DNA of 64,000 nt, taken from positions 61,343,874 to 61,407,873 of the forward strand of contig NC_034409.1 in the NCBI RefSeq assembly GCF_002078875.1, read 5' to 3'. The translations under genes were made by a program, and so were the position numbers. The notes under the pieces were generated by a model that was not told the DNA's origin, made no database searches, and saw only the letters and a list, made by a program, of their open reading frames with translations. This DNA comes from Numida meleagris. Its lineage: Eukaryota; Chordata; Aves; Galliformes; Numididae. Positions 35,633 through 49,400 of this stretch are shown one piece after another (the stretch's first letter is position 1; each line of letters starts with the position of its first letter).

Positions 35633-36195
35633 TTTTGTTTTGTAGTGGTCTGATTAGCTAGAGAATTGGCAGAAGAACAGAGAATGTTGGGCGTCTGTCA
35701 CTTTTTTCTTGTCCCCTCTTACAAGCATCTCTAGATCAAAATAAACCTGAGAAGCTGGTTAAAATTGAGGTCTCTTTGTAGTCAGCTCTACTTCTAGTAA
35801 CTTTTTCAGTTTTCCCATCTGGATCTTGCTAATTTAATCCTGAGGTAACTCGTTGTCTTTGAGTTGGTATGCTCCTGTTCAGTTGTTCATGGCCATATGT
35901 GAGTTAGGAATCTCTCTGCACTCTCCAGTGAGAAACCTCAACGCTATCATGGAAAATAGGCCCCGTATTCAATAGGCCCCTGAAATGTCAGTCAGTCCTC
36001 GCTATGGTAAAATTACTTTCCCTGTTCAGTTTTTAAAATACCTGAGAAAGTTGAAATCATTTCCATAATTCAAATGTGGTCATACTTTTTGAAGCTGTTT
36101 AGGTATATTTTTCAGGTGACCTGTGACTTTAGTAGATTCCTTTTGGTTAGTGATACTCTGCTTACACTGAAGCAGTCTTGAGAATTTCCTTCCAC

Positions 36196-36231
36196 CTTTT
36201 TAAGAACATACTTTACTAAGTTCTTAAAAAG
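36196..36231. repeat. Perfect inverted repeat, 12-bp arms
   Basis: Arms ctttttaagaac (36196-36207) and gttcttaaaaag (36220-36231) are exact reverse complements separated by 12 bases, so a hairpin is possible in the ERC1 pre-mRNA. No flanking target duplication was established. Confidence 0.85.
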
Positions 36232-36474
36232 TAGTAATTAAGTAAGTTGCTTTTTTGAACTAGCATGAAATAATTTAATGAACTTTTTCAGTGTTATAGC
36301 TGTGTTCTTACTGAACGGTAGTATTGCAACATGGGATTTGACAATGTACGATATTTATTTTGTATTCATTTTCATGTCTTTTTAGAGCAAAAAAGCTTAA
36401 AGTGAAATCATTTTATTATAAGAATAGTATTTCCTTAGGAGGATTAATCCAGTGAAAATTTTAGCTATGCTGGT

Positions 36475-37038
36475 TGTTGTGGTTTAATCGGGCAAGCAGG
36501 TCAATACCATTCAGCTGTTTGCTGACTTTCCCCTCAGTGGGATGGGGGGAGGAACTGAAAAAGGTGAAAGTGTGAGAATGTGTGGGTTGATACAAAGATA
36601 CTTCTAAATAAGAAACAAACAAAAAAAAAATAAAGAAGGAACAAGCAACAACAACAACAACAAAGCAAAGGATGCACAGCACAATTGCTCACCACCCACT
36701 GCTTGAAGCCCAGCCAGTGGCTGAGCAGTGCCTGCCCCCCTCCATCCAACTCCTCCCCATTTTATTGTTCAGCATGACACCACATGGTATGAGATATCCT
36801 CTTGACCAGTTTAGGTCTGCTGTGCTGATTCTGTGCCCTCCCAGCTTTTTGTGTGTCCCCAGCCTTCTTGCTGGCAGGGCAACCCGAGGAGGTCGTAAGT
36901 CATTGACTTAGTGTAAACACTGCTCAGCAACAAGTAAAACATGGGTGGAACATGACTTTATTCATCATAAATCCAAAACACAGCATCATACCAGCTACTG
37001 TGAGGAAAATTAACTCCATCCCAGCCCAAACCAAGACA
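36475..37038 (-). mobile_element. Solo LTR, avian ERVL-type
   Basis: A 564-bp block starting TGTTGTGGTTTAATCGGGCA and ending CCAGCCCAAACCAAGACA, with the TG...CA ends expected of an LTR. Flanks are ctggt (36470-36474) and ctagt (37039-37043), a 5-bp target duplication with one mismatch, as expected for ERVL integrations. Its internal landmarks (caattgctcaccacccactg, then gcccagccagtggctgagca, a catgacaccacatggtatga segment, then ttgacttagtgtaaacactg) match the common avian LTR I recall. By that family's layout the sense strand is minus. No internal gag-pol sequence is present, so it is a recombination remnant. Confidence 0.8.
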
Positions 37039-40000
37039 CTAGTATGGTGTTAGTATAATGAAAACACAAAATGCCATTCACTCAGCTTTTTGGTGCTGTT
37101 AATATTTCTGCAGAAGGTGAGTTTTAAATTTCCAAATTCTCTTCTTGTGGTTTTAAAGTTCTGTTTTCATACTGAAGAGAAGGAGAATGTTTTTAAATGT
37201 GACGATGTTTATGTGAGTTTTGACATGTGAGGATGCTGTGGAAATCTGGAAGCACAAATACAATGAATGTGTGGTTTAGAATGGAGTAAGTGGTTACTGA
37301 ATATGTATAGATTTGAGAACAGTGATTTCTCTATCTGAGAGTTTTTTGTGTGTGTGTGTCTTTCCTTTATCCCCTAATTAAACATTTACAGATATTTCCA
37401 GGCCACTGTTTTCTAGGCAATCACTATAATTACTACCACACTTGTAGAATTGTATAACTTTGGTCCAAAAAAAGAAGGGTGCAATTTAAAAGTAAAAGAG
37501 TATTATTGCAATGAGCTGTAAAAACTAAGAATGCTAATTAATAGATTATAGTTAGCTAACAGTGTGTCCTAATTAAACTCTGAATTCATTATGTCTTCTA
37601 TAGCCTGTTGGAATTGGTCACTTCAGCCTTTATAATGAAGATCAGTTTAATCGGATTTACTGTAATTAAACACTTTTCTGTTTAGACACTGAACAAGGGA
37701 CTTCTCTGATCTGTTGGTGGACCTGAAATATCTTCATTACCCTCCCCCTACTCTTTTCTAAAATGAGTTTAATATATTCCTGCTACATTGCCTTTCAGTG
37801 TACTTGCAGGAACTGGTATTTCAGATCTCAATACCAGTATTTCAGCGCATCACTTGAATAAAAGCCTTCTGGCATGGGCAGGACTTGTGCTGCATGTTAA
37901 GTTTAGCTAAGACCGAATGCATTGTTTAAAATTGACTAGATTCACAGAGCCAAGGTGCAGGCTGACTCATCCCATTATCTGATAGTCATCTCAATCTCTT
38001 TGCTGTGATCTTGGCTCTTTATTCCTCCCCGCATGCTTGATCGTCCCCGATTGGATTTATTTATTTATTTACTACTCTTGTCACCTCAACTTTGACTGAA
38101 TTATCTCTAAGTTCTGGAAGTTGTTAAGAATATGTGAAAACATGAGCTCTGGTTGATCGCTCAGTCTCCTGTGCAACATGTGTTGGTGTCACTGAGTTTT
38201 CTTTCGTATTTCTTGGGAACATGTACAAATAAATGTTGATTATTGGAGTACTGCTTGCTGATTTCCAAGAAATTTTCCAGGCTGAATAAAGAAGAGAACT
38301 CCTTTTGAAAAAGAAAAGCGAATGAATAGGAAGATTAAAGAGAGCACTATGTGTCCTGGTGTGGTCACGTGTTTGTTCATTTATTTATTTTGGTGCAAAT
38401 AGGTAGCAGGAGTATCTTGGATATAATATTGAAAATGTAGTGCCCATGCATCTAGGCGTAAATAGCTCTCACTTGGGTTGAAAAGGCTTAGCCTTGCTCA
38501 GTGATGATGGTTTCAGCTGTGATGCAGTACAGCTGTATTCATTGGCTACTCTGAGCAAATATTAACAGCTGTGGAGTGTAGCATATGCTGAAATTTATCT
38601 TCATCCTTTGATACTTTGTTGCTGAAGCGCCAGAAGATCTTTTCTTTTGGTAAATGGGGAATGTCCTCGTCATCTCATTTTGAAGAGCTCAGAACTCAAA
38701 GTGGAAAGTATTCCTGTAGTTAACATAGAGTCATGGAAAAATAGAGTAGTTTGCAGTGTGGTGTGGATTAGTTATCCAATTAGACTTAGCAAGAAGCCAG
38801 AAGCAGAGTGCAGATGATTTCTCAAAGATTAACAAACACGTGCAAGGAGGAACTGATGGAGTCAACAAACAGGAGCTTGGTTTTGGCACTGTTGCTCTCC
38901 TTAGCACACTTTAGTAAGAAGTACATTTCTCTGGCTGGAACAGAAGATTTTCTCTTTTGGCGTGAGTAGTATTTAAAGTTTACATGAAAATATCTTCTTT
39001 GGAAGCCAGAAGAATGAAGGAAAGATGGTGAGTACTTTTGGTTTGTGGTTTCATTAAAATCTGGATCGTGATGGACTGCATGGAACTAGAGAGAAAAAAG
39101 AACTCCCCACAGTTGAAACTTGCATATGCCAAGGTGATTGTCCCTAAAAACAATGAGTGCAATGCAAATTGGATGTCTAGCACCCTGCACTGAAATTTAC
39201 CACATTGTCTGATCTAGATTTGAAATCTGAATTATGTTTTGGCTGAAATGGTGCGGTACTGCTGAAAACATCTTTCTACTTTGATGTATTTTTGTGGCCT
39301 CTTTGTGGTTAGAGGTTTTGAATGTCTGAGTGAGGGAGTTTAACCAAGAAAATATTTCTGAAAAGTATTTCACCTTACTTGGGGTCAGTGCTTGAAGAAT
39401 GTTCTGCTTTATTGTGATGGAAGAGTGTGGCTGGTGTCCTCCAGCAGTTTACCAGCACTCCTCTCCAGACTTAGGTTATTAGCTAGGCTTTCTCCCTATA
39501 GTGGATCTTTATTTGCATCACAGGGCATTCCATAGTTGTCGTTAGAATTCATTATCTATATCCTACAACATTACACTTAAACACTTTTTTTCTACGGCAG
39601 ATCTGTCAATTCTGTAAAGCACTGCCAGCTTTAAGGTTCGCTCTGTCTTTCTTCAGTTGAAACATGACATAATAACTTATTTCTTCTTTAGAGTAACTCA
39701 AAGCTGTCTCCTGAGGAGTGCTCAGTATCTGAGGCGTTTATCAAGTTGTGGCACTGAGTAGTGACTTCAGAAATGAATGCGGTGACATGCAGTCTCCCAG
39801 GAGATGGACCTTCTGTGTTCTGCCTCTATGCAATTCTGTAAGGAAAGAAAATAAGGCTTCTGCGGCTTATCAAAGCTCCCTAATGCTCCTTTTCTCCCAT
39901 TTCTTACTGAGGTAGAATCACTCTTGAGTTGCTTTAAACTTTAGCATAAGCTGAAGAGTTGGTCCCTATTCGATCCATTAAACAGACAAGGGGAATACTA

Positions 40001-43000
40001 TCAACTTAAAAGAAGCTTTTAGTAAAATGGGTTGCAGCGCTGATAATGGTGAATTTCTTAGTAGTTTGACTGTGCTTTTAGCTACTGAGCTGAGAGAGGG
40101 ATTACTTTATGTTCCAGATAGCACACTGTTCTTCTGTTCTTTGCTTGGAAATTCTTTATCCGCTGTGTAATGAGGCTGTTCAGACATCGCTCCCTAACTA
40201 GGTTTCCAGCATGTTATTCTACCATTCAGTATGTATGGTTCTGAAAAGTTTTATCTGAATTCCTGAATTTCTTTAGGATCCGTTGTCTTTTCTTGGTATT
40301 ATGTCAATTCTGATATCTGAGTTGTTCACTTTTTCCTTAAGTGCTCTTTCTAAAACATGCATTGCGTAACTTGAAAGTGTGTGAGGCTCTGGTTTAGAGT
40401 AAATCAAGCTTCCTACTAGTCACTCAGTGAGCAATTGAACACAGAGAGCTGATGGGAATAGCTCTGTGCTTTTGCTGCATTATATGTATTTCATTTTAGT
40501 AGAGGTCTTGTACTGCTGTTACAGCTTCCTAATACTAAATCTGGTATTCTTGTGTGTCTATCCTTTACTACGTGGTATTGATTTAAGTGGAAAGGAGAGA
40601 AATGCTTCTAATGGAACTACTAGTCCATGGAAAAAGAATTTAAGTACTATTAAGAATACAGATGACAGTCTTCGTGTATGCCTCTGAGGCCAAAAATCAA
40701 AGTTGAGGGTTTTTTTTGGTTTTTTTTTGCCCCAATTTGGTGATATTAGAAATTCTTTCTTACTTTGAGATGACTGGTGAGTGAGCCACCATCACTAAAC
40801 TCTTAGATGAAAGGAATGGTTTTTTTTCATCAAAGTAGGTATCTAAAGATCCTATTAACAATCTGTGCTGTGCTTGAGACATTGATAAGACAGATAAGCT
40901 TTTTTGTATTTAGGGTAAATACATCTCTCATATTCTCATATTCTGAGACAAAGGCTAGAGAGCAAAAGAGCTTAGAAGTGACATTTCTGTACTTGGAAAG
41001 TGATTACTGTATTGGATAAATTATTAAGGGCAATAATGGTAGCTTTCTGAATTAGAAGTTGGAGAAAAATGCTGTGAAATGCCACTTTAGCCTCAGCAGG
41101 CAGGAGGGGTAAAGGAGGAGAGTCTTCAGTGTTCAGGGTGTTGCAGTGTACAACATATTAGTATATACCTGTGTTTAGTGAACACAAGAACACTTCAGTG
41201 TTTTGGGTAGTTGCGGTCAGTGATGAGTTGAGCATCTTGACAGAAATCAGAGTGCAATGGTGTGTCAGCAGGTATGCATAGCTGCTCTGGATTACTATCT
41301 ATGTAGGGAAAAAAGTGTACTTTGTAGTTTTTATATATCATTTTTGTCATAATCCAATAAATAAATGGAAAAAATCTACTAAATGTAGTGGGCTGTAACT
41401 ATATCACAGTGGGTTCTTCTGTTTATTGTTTTTTTTTTTCCCTGAAGATAACTACTATACCTTGAAAATAAAATCTTTGGCAAAACTTTTCATAACCCAC
41501 AAGGTCCACATAACAATATCTTTACATAGTATTTACAGATTTATACTGGGTCCTCTCAAAAAGACCATATTCTCCTTTTGTAGTGAACAAAATACAAGGA
41601 AAAAGCGTTGCTAGTTTCATTCCTTGTTGATATCAGTTTTTATATCCAAGTGACTTGCCTAATGGTTGCATAGTACCTTAGGCAGAAGAGCAGAAATACT
41701 TAGTTATTAACAGCCATGAGAAGTAGGTAGCAATGTACAGTTTTTGTAAAACTCTATTAGAGTTCAAAGAACTCACACTAAGCCACTGAAAAACCCATTT
41801 GATTTAGTGAATTTTTCTTTTGGTTATCGAAATGCTTTACAACTCAGCCATGCTCTTGCTGTATTGTTCTGTACTACTTCTTTCAAAGACTTAAATAGTC
41901 TGTTTTCCTTGTCTACCTATGGGAATTATAGCATTATTTTCTTTTTATAACCTTTGAGCACTGAGCACCAAAACCTTTTGACCTGATTGAGAGAAACTGA
42001 AGCACACCAGTTTTGGTTTGCAACTCCAGTGTGGTGTTTACATTTAAATCACAAAGAAAAGAAAAAATACATGGAATGATTCATTTTCAGTGTCTAGATC
42101 AATATTTGAAGAATTTTCATGGTGATTTGAATTTTTTTTTTCAATTGATCTCCAGTAAGAAAGTTATCTTATGGATTCAGCTTACAAAGAGACTTTTAAT
42201 TCTTCTAATAATAAAATAAAAAATATTTAGTTATAAAAATAATTTAAAGCATAATATACTATTCTGATTGGATGTGTGCTCATTGAAATCAGCTTAATCA
42301 CACGCAGAAATACTGGTGCAGAACACTCACTGAAAGTGCTTCCAGTGAGCACTGCAGGAGAAATCAGAGCAACGTATAACAGCTACAGCAATAAATAATG
42401 TGTTTGACTTCTTTAGTTTAATTTTAGCAACTTCTTTTGTAAACTGGAATGCCAAGCAGTATACCATCACTGGTAAACCTAAACTTTTTTTTAGCTTTTT
42501 CTTGTGTTAAAAATTCTTGCTCATCTATATGCAAGCTTTTAAAAAAATTACTGTATGTGTTACTACTTTTTTTTTTTTACTGTTCTTAAATGGCTTAAAT
42601 ATGTGTGCTGTGGGCTTCTTTGGCCCTTCTCTGAGTAGGGGCTGCTGGTCAAGAATTCCTCTGAAACACAGGAAGATGACTGAGTCCTTGTTCTGTGCTG
42701 CCTCCATTGCCTGTATGGTTTTCTTTTAAGATCCAGTGATTGTTGTCAGTGTTTTGGAAAATAACTACTATAAGTGAACAAGGGTAAGCAACTGTTCAGA
42801 GGCATTTAGTTCTTCCAGAACTTGATTCCACAACTTCAGAAGCAACTTAAAAGCAAGATGTAGTTTCTCAGTAATCTCAAGCAGCTCATGGCAAGTGGAC
42901 AAAGAAAGACTGGTTCATAGGGATGATGACTTTTCTAATCTTGTGTATAATGCAGTGAAGACACCTTTTTGGGAGAGTAGTAGAAAGGGAGAAAAGTAAC

Positions 43001-45688
43001 GGAGGTCAACTGTTCAATAGAAAGATCTTTGTCAATGCTTTGCAAATATAGCTGAGAATTTGAGAGTAAACTCTACTTGTCTAAAAAGATGCTTTGTTAA
43101 TGCCTGTTGCTGAATATTTGCATTTTGTGAGGTTCTGTAGTGTGTTGATCTCCCTTTGTTTTTCTACAGTGCAATCTTTTCCTGCTTCTTCCCTTCTTTT
43201 CCTGCCCTTTTCAACCCTGCCCCATTTGAAACAGGGAGGCAGCCTTAGGTGTGGAAAAACACGCAAGTAATGAATAGTAGTCCAAGATTAAGTATGCCTC
43301 ACTGGTATCTGAATCAAAGCTGAATACAGTTATATCCTTTCATGTCCAGTAAATACTTTGTCTTCTTTTGAGAAGCTCTATGAAGAAGTAGGCATGTCAC
43401 TAAACACTCATTTGCCATTTGAACATTTCACAGATCTCTGCACGAGGAAGCAATGCTTGATGTTAAGTTTATAGATTTTTGATCCTTTTTCTCAGATGAT
43501 CAGGTAATAGCTACTTTGGGTTGGTAACTTTTGAGATAGTCTTCTAAGTATGTGCTGATGTGGATTTCAAGGAGTAAAGGACCATGCATTTCCAGTCACT
43601 TTGGCAACTTCTTTCTGAGATTAAGCCAAATCAGCGCTGTTCAGAGGTGGGATTTTTTTTTTCCAGGTACAATGTACAGGATCTATTTCTACCCTAGTTG
43701 GTTTCTCCTGGCATTTAAGGAGGGGACGTGGGATGGTGGTGGGAAGCAAGTCCTACCTTCTGTAACACAATATGGTGAGCCTTATGTACTCTTTTCCCTT
43801 GGAGGAGTATTGATTGATAGGTTGGTTTTTTTCAGTGGAATCATGCCCCAAATGTCAAATGCTTATTTTTGACTGGGGAGAGGGAAAAGCTTTTAAAAGA
43901 AGTGTTTGTGTTGTAGCATGTTGTCTTTACAGACCTGTACCGACAAGAGTTGTCATCTCAGGCTTAACAAGACCTGATATTGAAGGTAACCATGTCACGT
44001 AGTACATATATTAGAGTGGTTATATACTGTCTTTTCGTATTAAAACTTTACAGAGGTTTCCCATTATGATAGCCTCATGTTTTCCTCCTGCTTCAACAAT
44101 GTTGGAGATTGCTTTAGCAAGTGAAGGATACTGCGTATATGGAAGAAAATGCATGTTTGTACTCCTTTGCTTGCTGAGTATTGTGCGGCTACTCAGCTGC
44201 TTTAATGGACATTAGGACAAGAGCGCTCAGAATTGGTTTTGTTTTAAGAATCCATGAGCAGATGTATTTCTGTCTGCAAAGTGTAATCAAAAGCATACAA
44301 AAGTTTCACAGAAGCATCTAACTTCGCATGTGTAGAGAAGTATATACACTTCTCACTGTGAGAAAAGAAAACATATATATAATTGTGCCAAAATAATGAC
44401 ATGCACATGATGCACAAATATTTTACAAACATATACATTAGATTTTCCACAGTATAACTGAATACCAGTTCTCAGTTCAACAGAAACAAAACTTGAATCA
44501 ACAGAAGTAACTTGAGAATACACGAGGAGCTTTTCTCATTAGTGAGACAAGATACCCATGCAGCCTGTTCCAGCATGCTGTCCCACAGCTATAAGCCTCC
44601 GTGGGGTTTATTCTTATGGCTGCATCTTTTTTTGAGAAATTGAAACATGTAATGCTAAACATTTGATATGCTAAAGGATTTGGAGGATTGTACCAAAGCT
44701 CTTAAGCTTTTACTAGCAGTGTTAGAAATGTCAAAAGCAGCAGAGCTAAGAAATTCCAACCTGTCTGGAAAATAAAGCTTTATTGTAGATGATGCCCATT
44801 TTCTGTAGTCAGTGCACGGCTTAGATCTGATCTAAGGAAGCAGTAGATTGATGGCAAAGGCAGTCTTTAAGAATGGCCATATTTCTGCAGCCTGAGCTAG
44901 AGCTTTTTACTGGGTTTACGATAGTTTTTATGATAGGAGGTTTCTATATCATGCCTCTGCTCAGCCCTATCTTGCCAGTGGCTACAAAATGAAATTACTT
45001 TTTCTGCTTTTTGCCAGAAGGTACATCTCCTGTACACAAATGGAAAGAGACCTAGAGTTTTTTCTCTTCTACAGAAGAAAAATTTGCATTATAGGCTTAA
45101 AAAGAGTGAATAAGCATGTAGAAGATGTGCTCCTATCTCTTCTAAGGTTAGAGTTTGCTTTATGGAAGTCCTGTGGAACACAGGTTTTCATTTGATCCAC
45201 AAGAAATCCCTCAGTTCATGTTAAGACTTAACTAATGATTTGTGTTTTACATCAACTGAAAATGTACATATGAAGTTCCTAAAAGTGATTTTTGGCTTGT
45301 ATGGCAAGAGGTTGCAGCATTTGTTGAATGAGAGGAACACATCCATGCAGAGGATGGCAAAAGCTTTAAGCTGAGGATTAGTGCTTTTAGGTGAAATGAT
45401 GAATCCCAGAAGTCTCCTAGAAAAAGGAAGTGGGTACAAATAAAAACAGCCTTATAGTAAAAGCTTTTAATTAGGTCATTATTAGTAAATGCCATGCCCT
45501 GGACCGGAATCTTAGGAAGTAACTGGCTTATCTCTTTTGTATAAGTAAATGTGGAGAATATGATTGTTTGAAGATTTATTATTTGACTCTGTTTAGTTTA
45601 AGAGTACTAACATGGTTGTGTTTACCAGGTACAGCATAGTAATAGATGAGAGCACAGTGTCAAGCTTTTGGTGTGCTTCTCATACTAT

Positions 45689-45714
45689 TGACACTAAAAA
45701 AAAAAAAAAAAAAA
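45689..45714. repeat. Poly-A tract
   Basis: A run of more than 20 A in ERC1 intron 2, preceded by non-repetitive sequence. It could be the tail of an unrecognised old retrocopy or simple expansion. Confidence 0.9.
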
Positions 45715-45867
45715 AGCACTTACTGATGTAAAAATCAAGATCATTCTTTATTTTGACCAAATATGGCGATCATTTTGTGTTTTACATTAGTATAACATTT
45801 GTGTGTTAAAATTAAGGGATCCATTTGCTTCTGGGAATTAACAGTTAATGCAGAGTAGTTGTACATA

Positions 45868-46440
45868 GGTCACTCTGAAAGTAATGCCTCCTATTTATTT
45901 TGGTGGAAATGACAACAAATAGTAAGAGCACAATAACATAGTTTGATGTAGCTGAGAATTTGCTCTAAAACACTATTTTTCAACACAATCACCACCATTA
46001 GCTATGCATTTTCACCACCAATGAACAAGAGCCTGCGTGCTGTGCTCATAAATAAATAGAAAAAATCTGCATCAGCAGTGGTGACCTGTGGTCACCTGTG
46101 CTGAAAAGGCACCACCTACCGCCTCACTGTGCTCACATCCACTCTTTGGTCTCCACATATGTTCAGCAAGGATCAATGAATGTCAGTGGGTGCAATTTTT
46201 TCTGCATGGAGGACTTCAGTTCTACACCTCTGCTTCATCCACACCTCTGTGTCGGTCACCATTTTGTCAGACTGCCCCTCTGCTGCCATCTATTGCACGG
46301 CAACAACATGTAATGGAATACTGGTTGGAAGGTTCAGCCTTTACTGTTGTATCACCAACTGCCTCTAAGATCATGGCATTACTCTCACAGCAGGCCTTGT
46401 ACAAATGGGAACCCACGAGATTTTTTTCAGAATGGGGAAT
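45868..46440. mobile_element. Mariner-like DNA transposon remnant (Galluhop-type), one end only
   Basis: Begins next to a TA dinucleotide (45866-45867) with ggtcactctgaaagtaatgc, then ctcctatttattttggtgg, a mariner-type terminal inverted repeat familiar from galliform genomes. AT-rich, then C/T-rich non-coding sequence follows. No matching inverted end is found to the right, and no transposase (D,D34D) frame is readable. The right limit is approximate. The 125-codon open frame at 46088-46465 has no transposase features. Confidence 0.6.
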
Positions 46441-49400
46441 TTCCCAGTCTTTATTAGCCTATTGATCAGTTAAGTAAAATCAGATTATCATTATGCTTTT
46501 ATTTGGAGGAAAGTTTTAAAGGCTTTCTCCCTTGGGTGGTATCTGATGGGTCAGCTTTGACAATGTGGTTGCGAGCCTGTTAATGTGTAACCTTTTTAAT
46601 AGATCTGTAAGCCTAGTTACTCAAAGGAGGGACCTTTCTAAGGAAGCGTAGGTATACTTTCGTATTAGAAAGTAAATAGTGTGTTATTGATGTGCAGTCA
46701 ACACCATTTCTTATGAGAGAAGAAAAATGAAGCACTCAACCATTTGATGATAGTCTTTGCAGAGAGCGTTTGGACCTGTTCCTATTGTCCACAATGTGGA
46801 AGGATTCAAAAAACGGAATTATCCTCAGTGCTGTGTTATGGAGGAAAATAAAAAAAAAAATTACCTCTGCAATAAAATGAATTGATTCAAACTTTTCTTA
46901 ACAGTGAATTGACTTTTTGAGCTAGCACATGGTTTTGAGAAAGAGTAAGAAAAATTTTAATAAGTATGCTTTGGCCATAATTCACATTCTGTGCACATAC
47001 TTGACCAAAGAGTTGAAATGAGTGTGGGTACTGCTATCTACTCAAACTGTGGTCTCTATGTGATACCAGGGGCCTCTGCTCTTTGCAGCTGTGTAACATA
47101 CTAGTAAGATCTTACTGGTTGTTCCATAATGCTTTACGAGCCATTATAGTTGGAAATAGCATGTCTTCTAGTTACTCCTATGAAACCTGACTTATTTTTT
47201 GAGCTTTCTGGTTTAAATCACTGAAATCTTTACAGTTCAACTTGAAAATTGAACTTTACACTTAACATATAATAGTTGAACAGGTTTGTTTGTTGTGCTC
47301 TCATTACATTCTGTCTCCCTGTTCTCCTACAAATAAGATTCAAAATTCAGTGTTTGCTATTTAAGAAAGGTTCCAAGTTAGCATTTCTATCCAGCAAAAG
47401 CTTTTACTTTTTCCTAAGGCTGGGAAGGCGTTCAAGATTAACCTTTCAAAACTGCGTAAATTAATTTAGTGTATGCTTATTCAGGAATGATTCCTGTCCT
47501 TCTTTCCATTTGGCTGAATAAGCTCAAATCTGTATACATTTTAGGTCTGATGTCTGTCTCCTTTTCTACGTGAGAATTGTCATGAATTTGTATTTAGCCC
47601 CACTTTTTTGTTAATTAACTCTTTATAGTGTTTCATGTCAGACTTCTTTAATCTGAAAGACTGGGAACCTGTGCAAAATCTTTAATTCATTTTCACTTAC
47701 AGTTAATACACATGTTAATATTTCTTTATGAAGTACTGATGCTAGACGGTCTTTGAAGGCTGATCTGGAAGAAGTAGATCTGTACTTCACAGGTTGAATG
47801 TTAACACAGTCAGGTTATTTGGTGCAGTAAGACATTATTATGGATGGACAGTAGTTGGTGCTGGGACCCCTTCGTCTGTGTGCTATTTGAACTCCTGACT
47901 AGCCCAATTGAACCAGACTTGCCTCCTGCACATGTGATTTTGTACTGTCTAAAGGAGTGATACACAGTTCATTTCTGCGTTAGGGATTAGGGTGCATTTG
48001 TTGTGCATCTCGAGCACAGCTGCTCTTTTAGTTTCCTCTGACATATATTCAGTTTATATGCACCAAAACTGTTGTGTGAAATCAACCAACACATGACAAG
48101 TAGGGTCTTTCTGAGGATCTTTCAACCAACGCCTCTTCTGCAAAATAGAAGACTGTTGTGGATATAATCACATTTGGACAATTTCTAATGCTTGAGCTTC
48201 TGAAGGAACTTAAATGATGGTGAATTAAACATTTCAGCACTCAGGAAGATGTGTGTTATTTCTGTCAATAAATCCAGATTATAAAATATTTCCAAACCAT
48301 TACATTGGGTTAGATATAATGTGATTATTAAAAATCATGCAGTTAGTGGTTGCTATAGTTGAGATATGGGAGAATTTTTGTTCTCTGTGCTAACCATTAG
48401 AAAGCAAAATCACCTCCTTCTTCATTAGGTACCATATATATAAAGTCCTAGACTTGTGCTTGTAGGAGCTCAGTAGTATTCTTAGCTTAGGTTTGAAGCA
48501 AGAAATCTTTTATTTTTCCTACCTTTTCTTGAAAGTGTTGAGCTTTGTCTGTCCTGCACAGTTAACTTACATTTCTCTGTGATCAAGCAATAGGAACAGT
48601 TAATTTTGTTAATCAAATCTGAGGGAAGGTATTAATTTTTAGTAGCGTATCAGTAACAGAATGGGTCCCTGTGCAATGTAGGCTTACATGTAATTGAGAG
48701 GATGAGATGAGATTTTACTGCCGAATACCTTTTTTTTTTTTTGGTTTTCACATCTGATCAGATGCTGAGTATTTCATTAACAGCAGACTACAAAAATGTA
48801 GATGTAGCATTTAGTTCACGAATATGGGTCATATTAACTCAATATTTTTATATTTTTACTTCCTTTTTATTTTGAGAATGAGTATACTTTATTTTTTAAA
48901 TATTGTTGTCAGTTTAGGCAATGAAAATTGGAGAAGGTTGTGAGATATTTCACATGAAAAAGGTAGAACACCACTTCTTGAGTTTAGTGGCTTCCATTTT
49001 TTATTAATCCTGAAGTACTTTTGTGAGGTTCTGCCAGATGTATGTGTTCTGTAAACTTACACTTTGCATCCCTCGCACCATAACTCATTAACCAGAATTA
49101 CAAGTAGTAAGCAGTGCTGTATTAGTATTTCTTCAAGTTACAAAACTGCCATTACTGTCATAAGCTGGTTTCAATTCCCAGTAGTAAGCTCCTTCCTTTC
49201 TAACCTGTATTAACATGTTCTGAATTAACTTATCAGTTGTGTTTACAACTTCTGTCTGTCACATCAGTTTCCATCATTGAAAGGTGATATTAAACACTGC
49301 AACATTAAAGAACAGAAAGCTGTGGAAAATGCTAAGTACAAGGCATGAGAGATATACAGTTGTATGAAGTGGTAATTATTAACCATGGCCTCATGTACAA

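Noticed and set aside
46088..46465. 125-codon open frame within the mariner remnant
   Set aside because: It lacks transposase motifs and starts in non-coding transposon interior.
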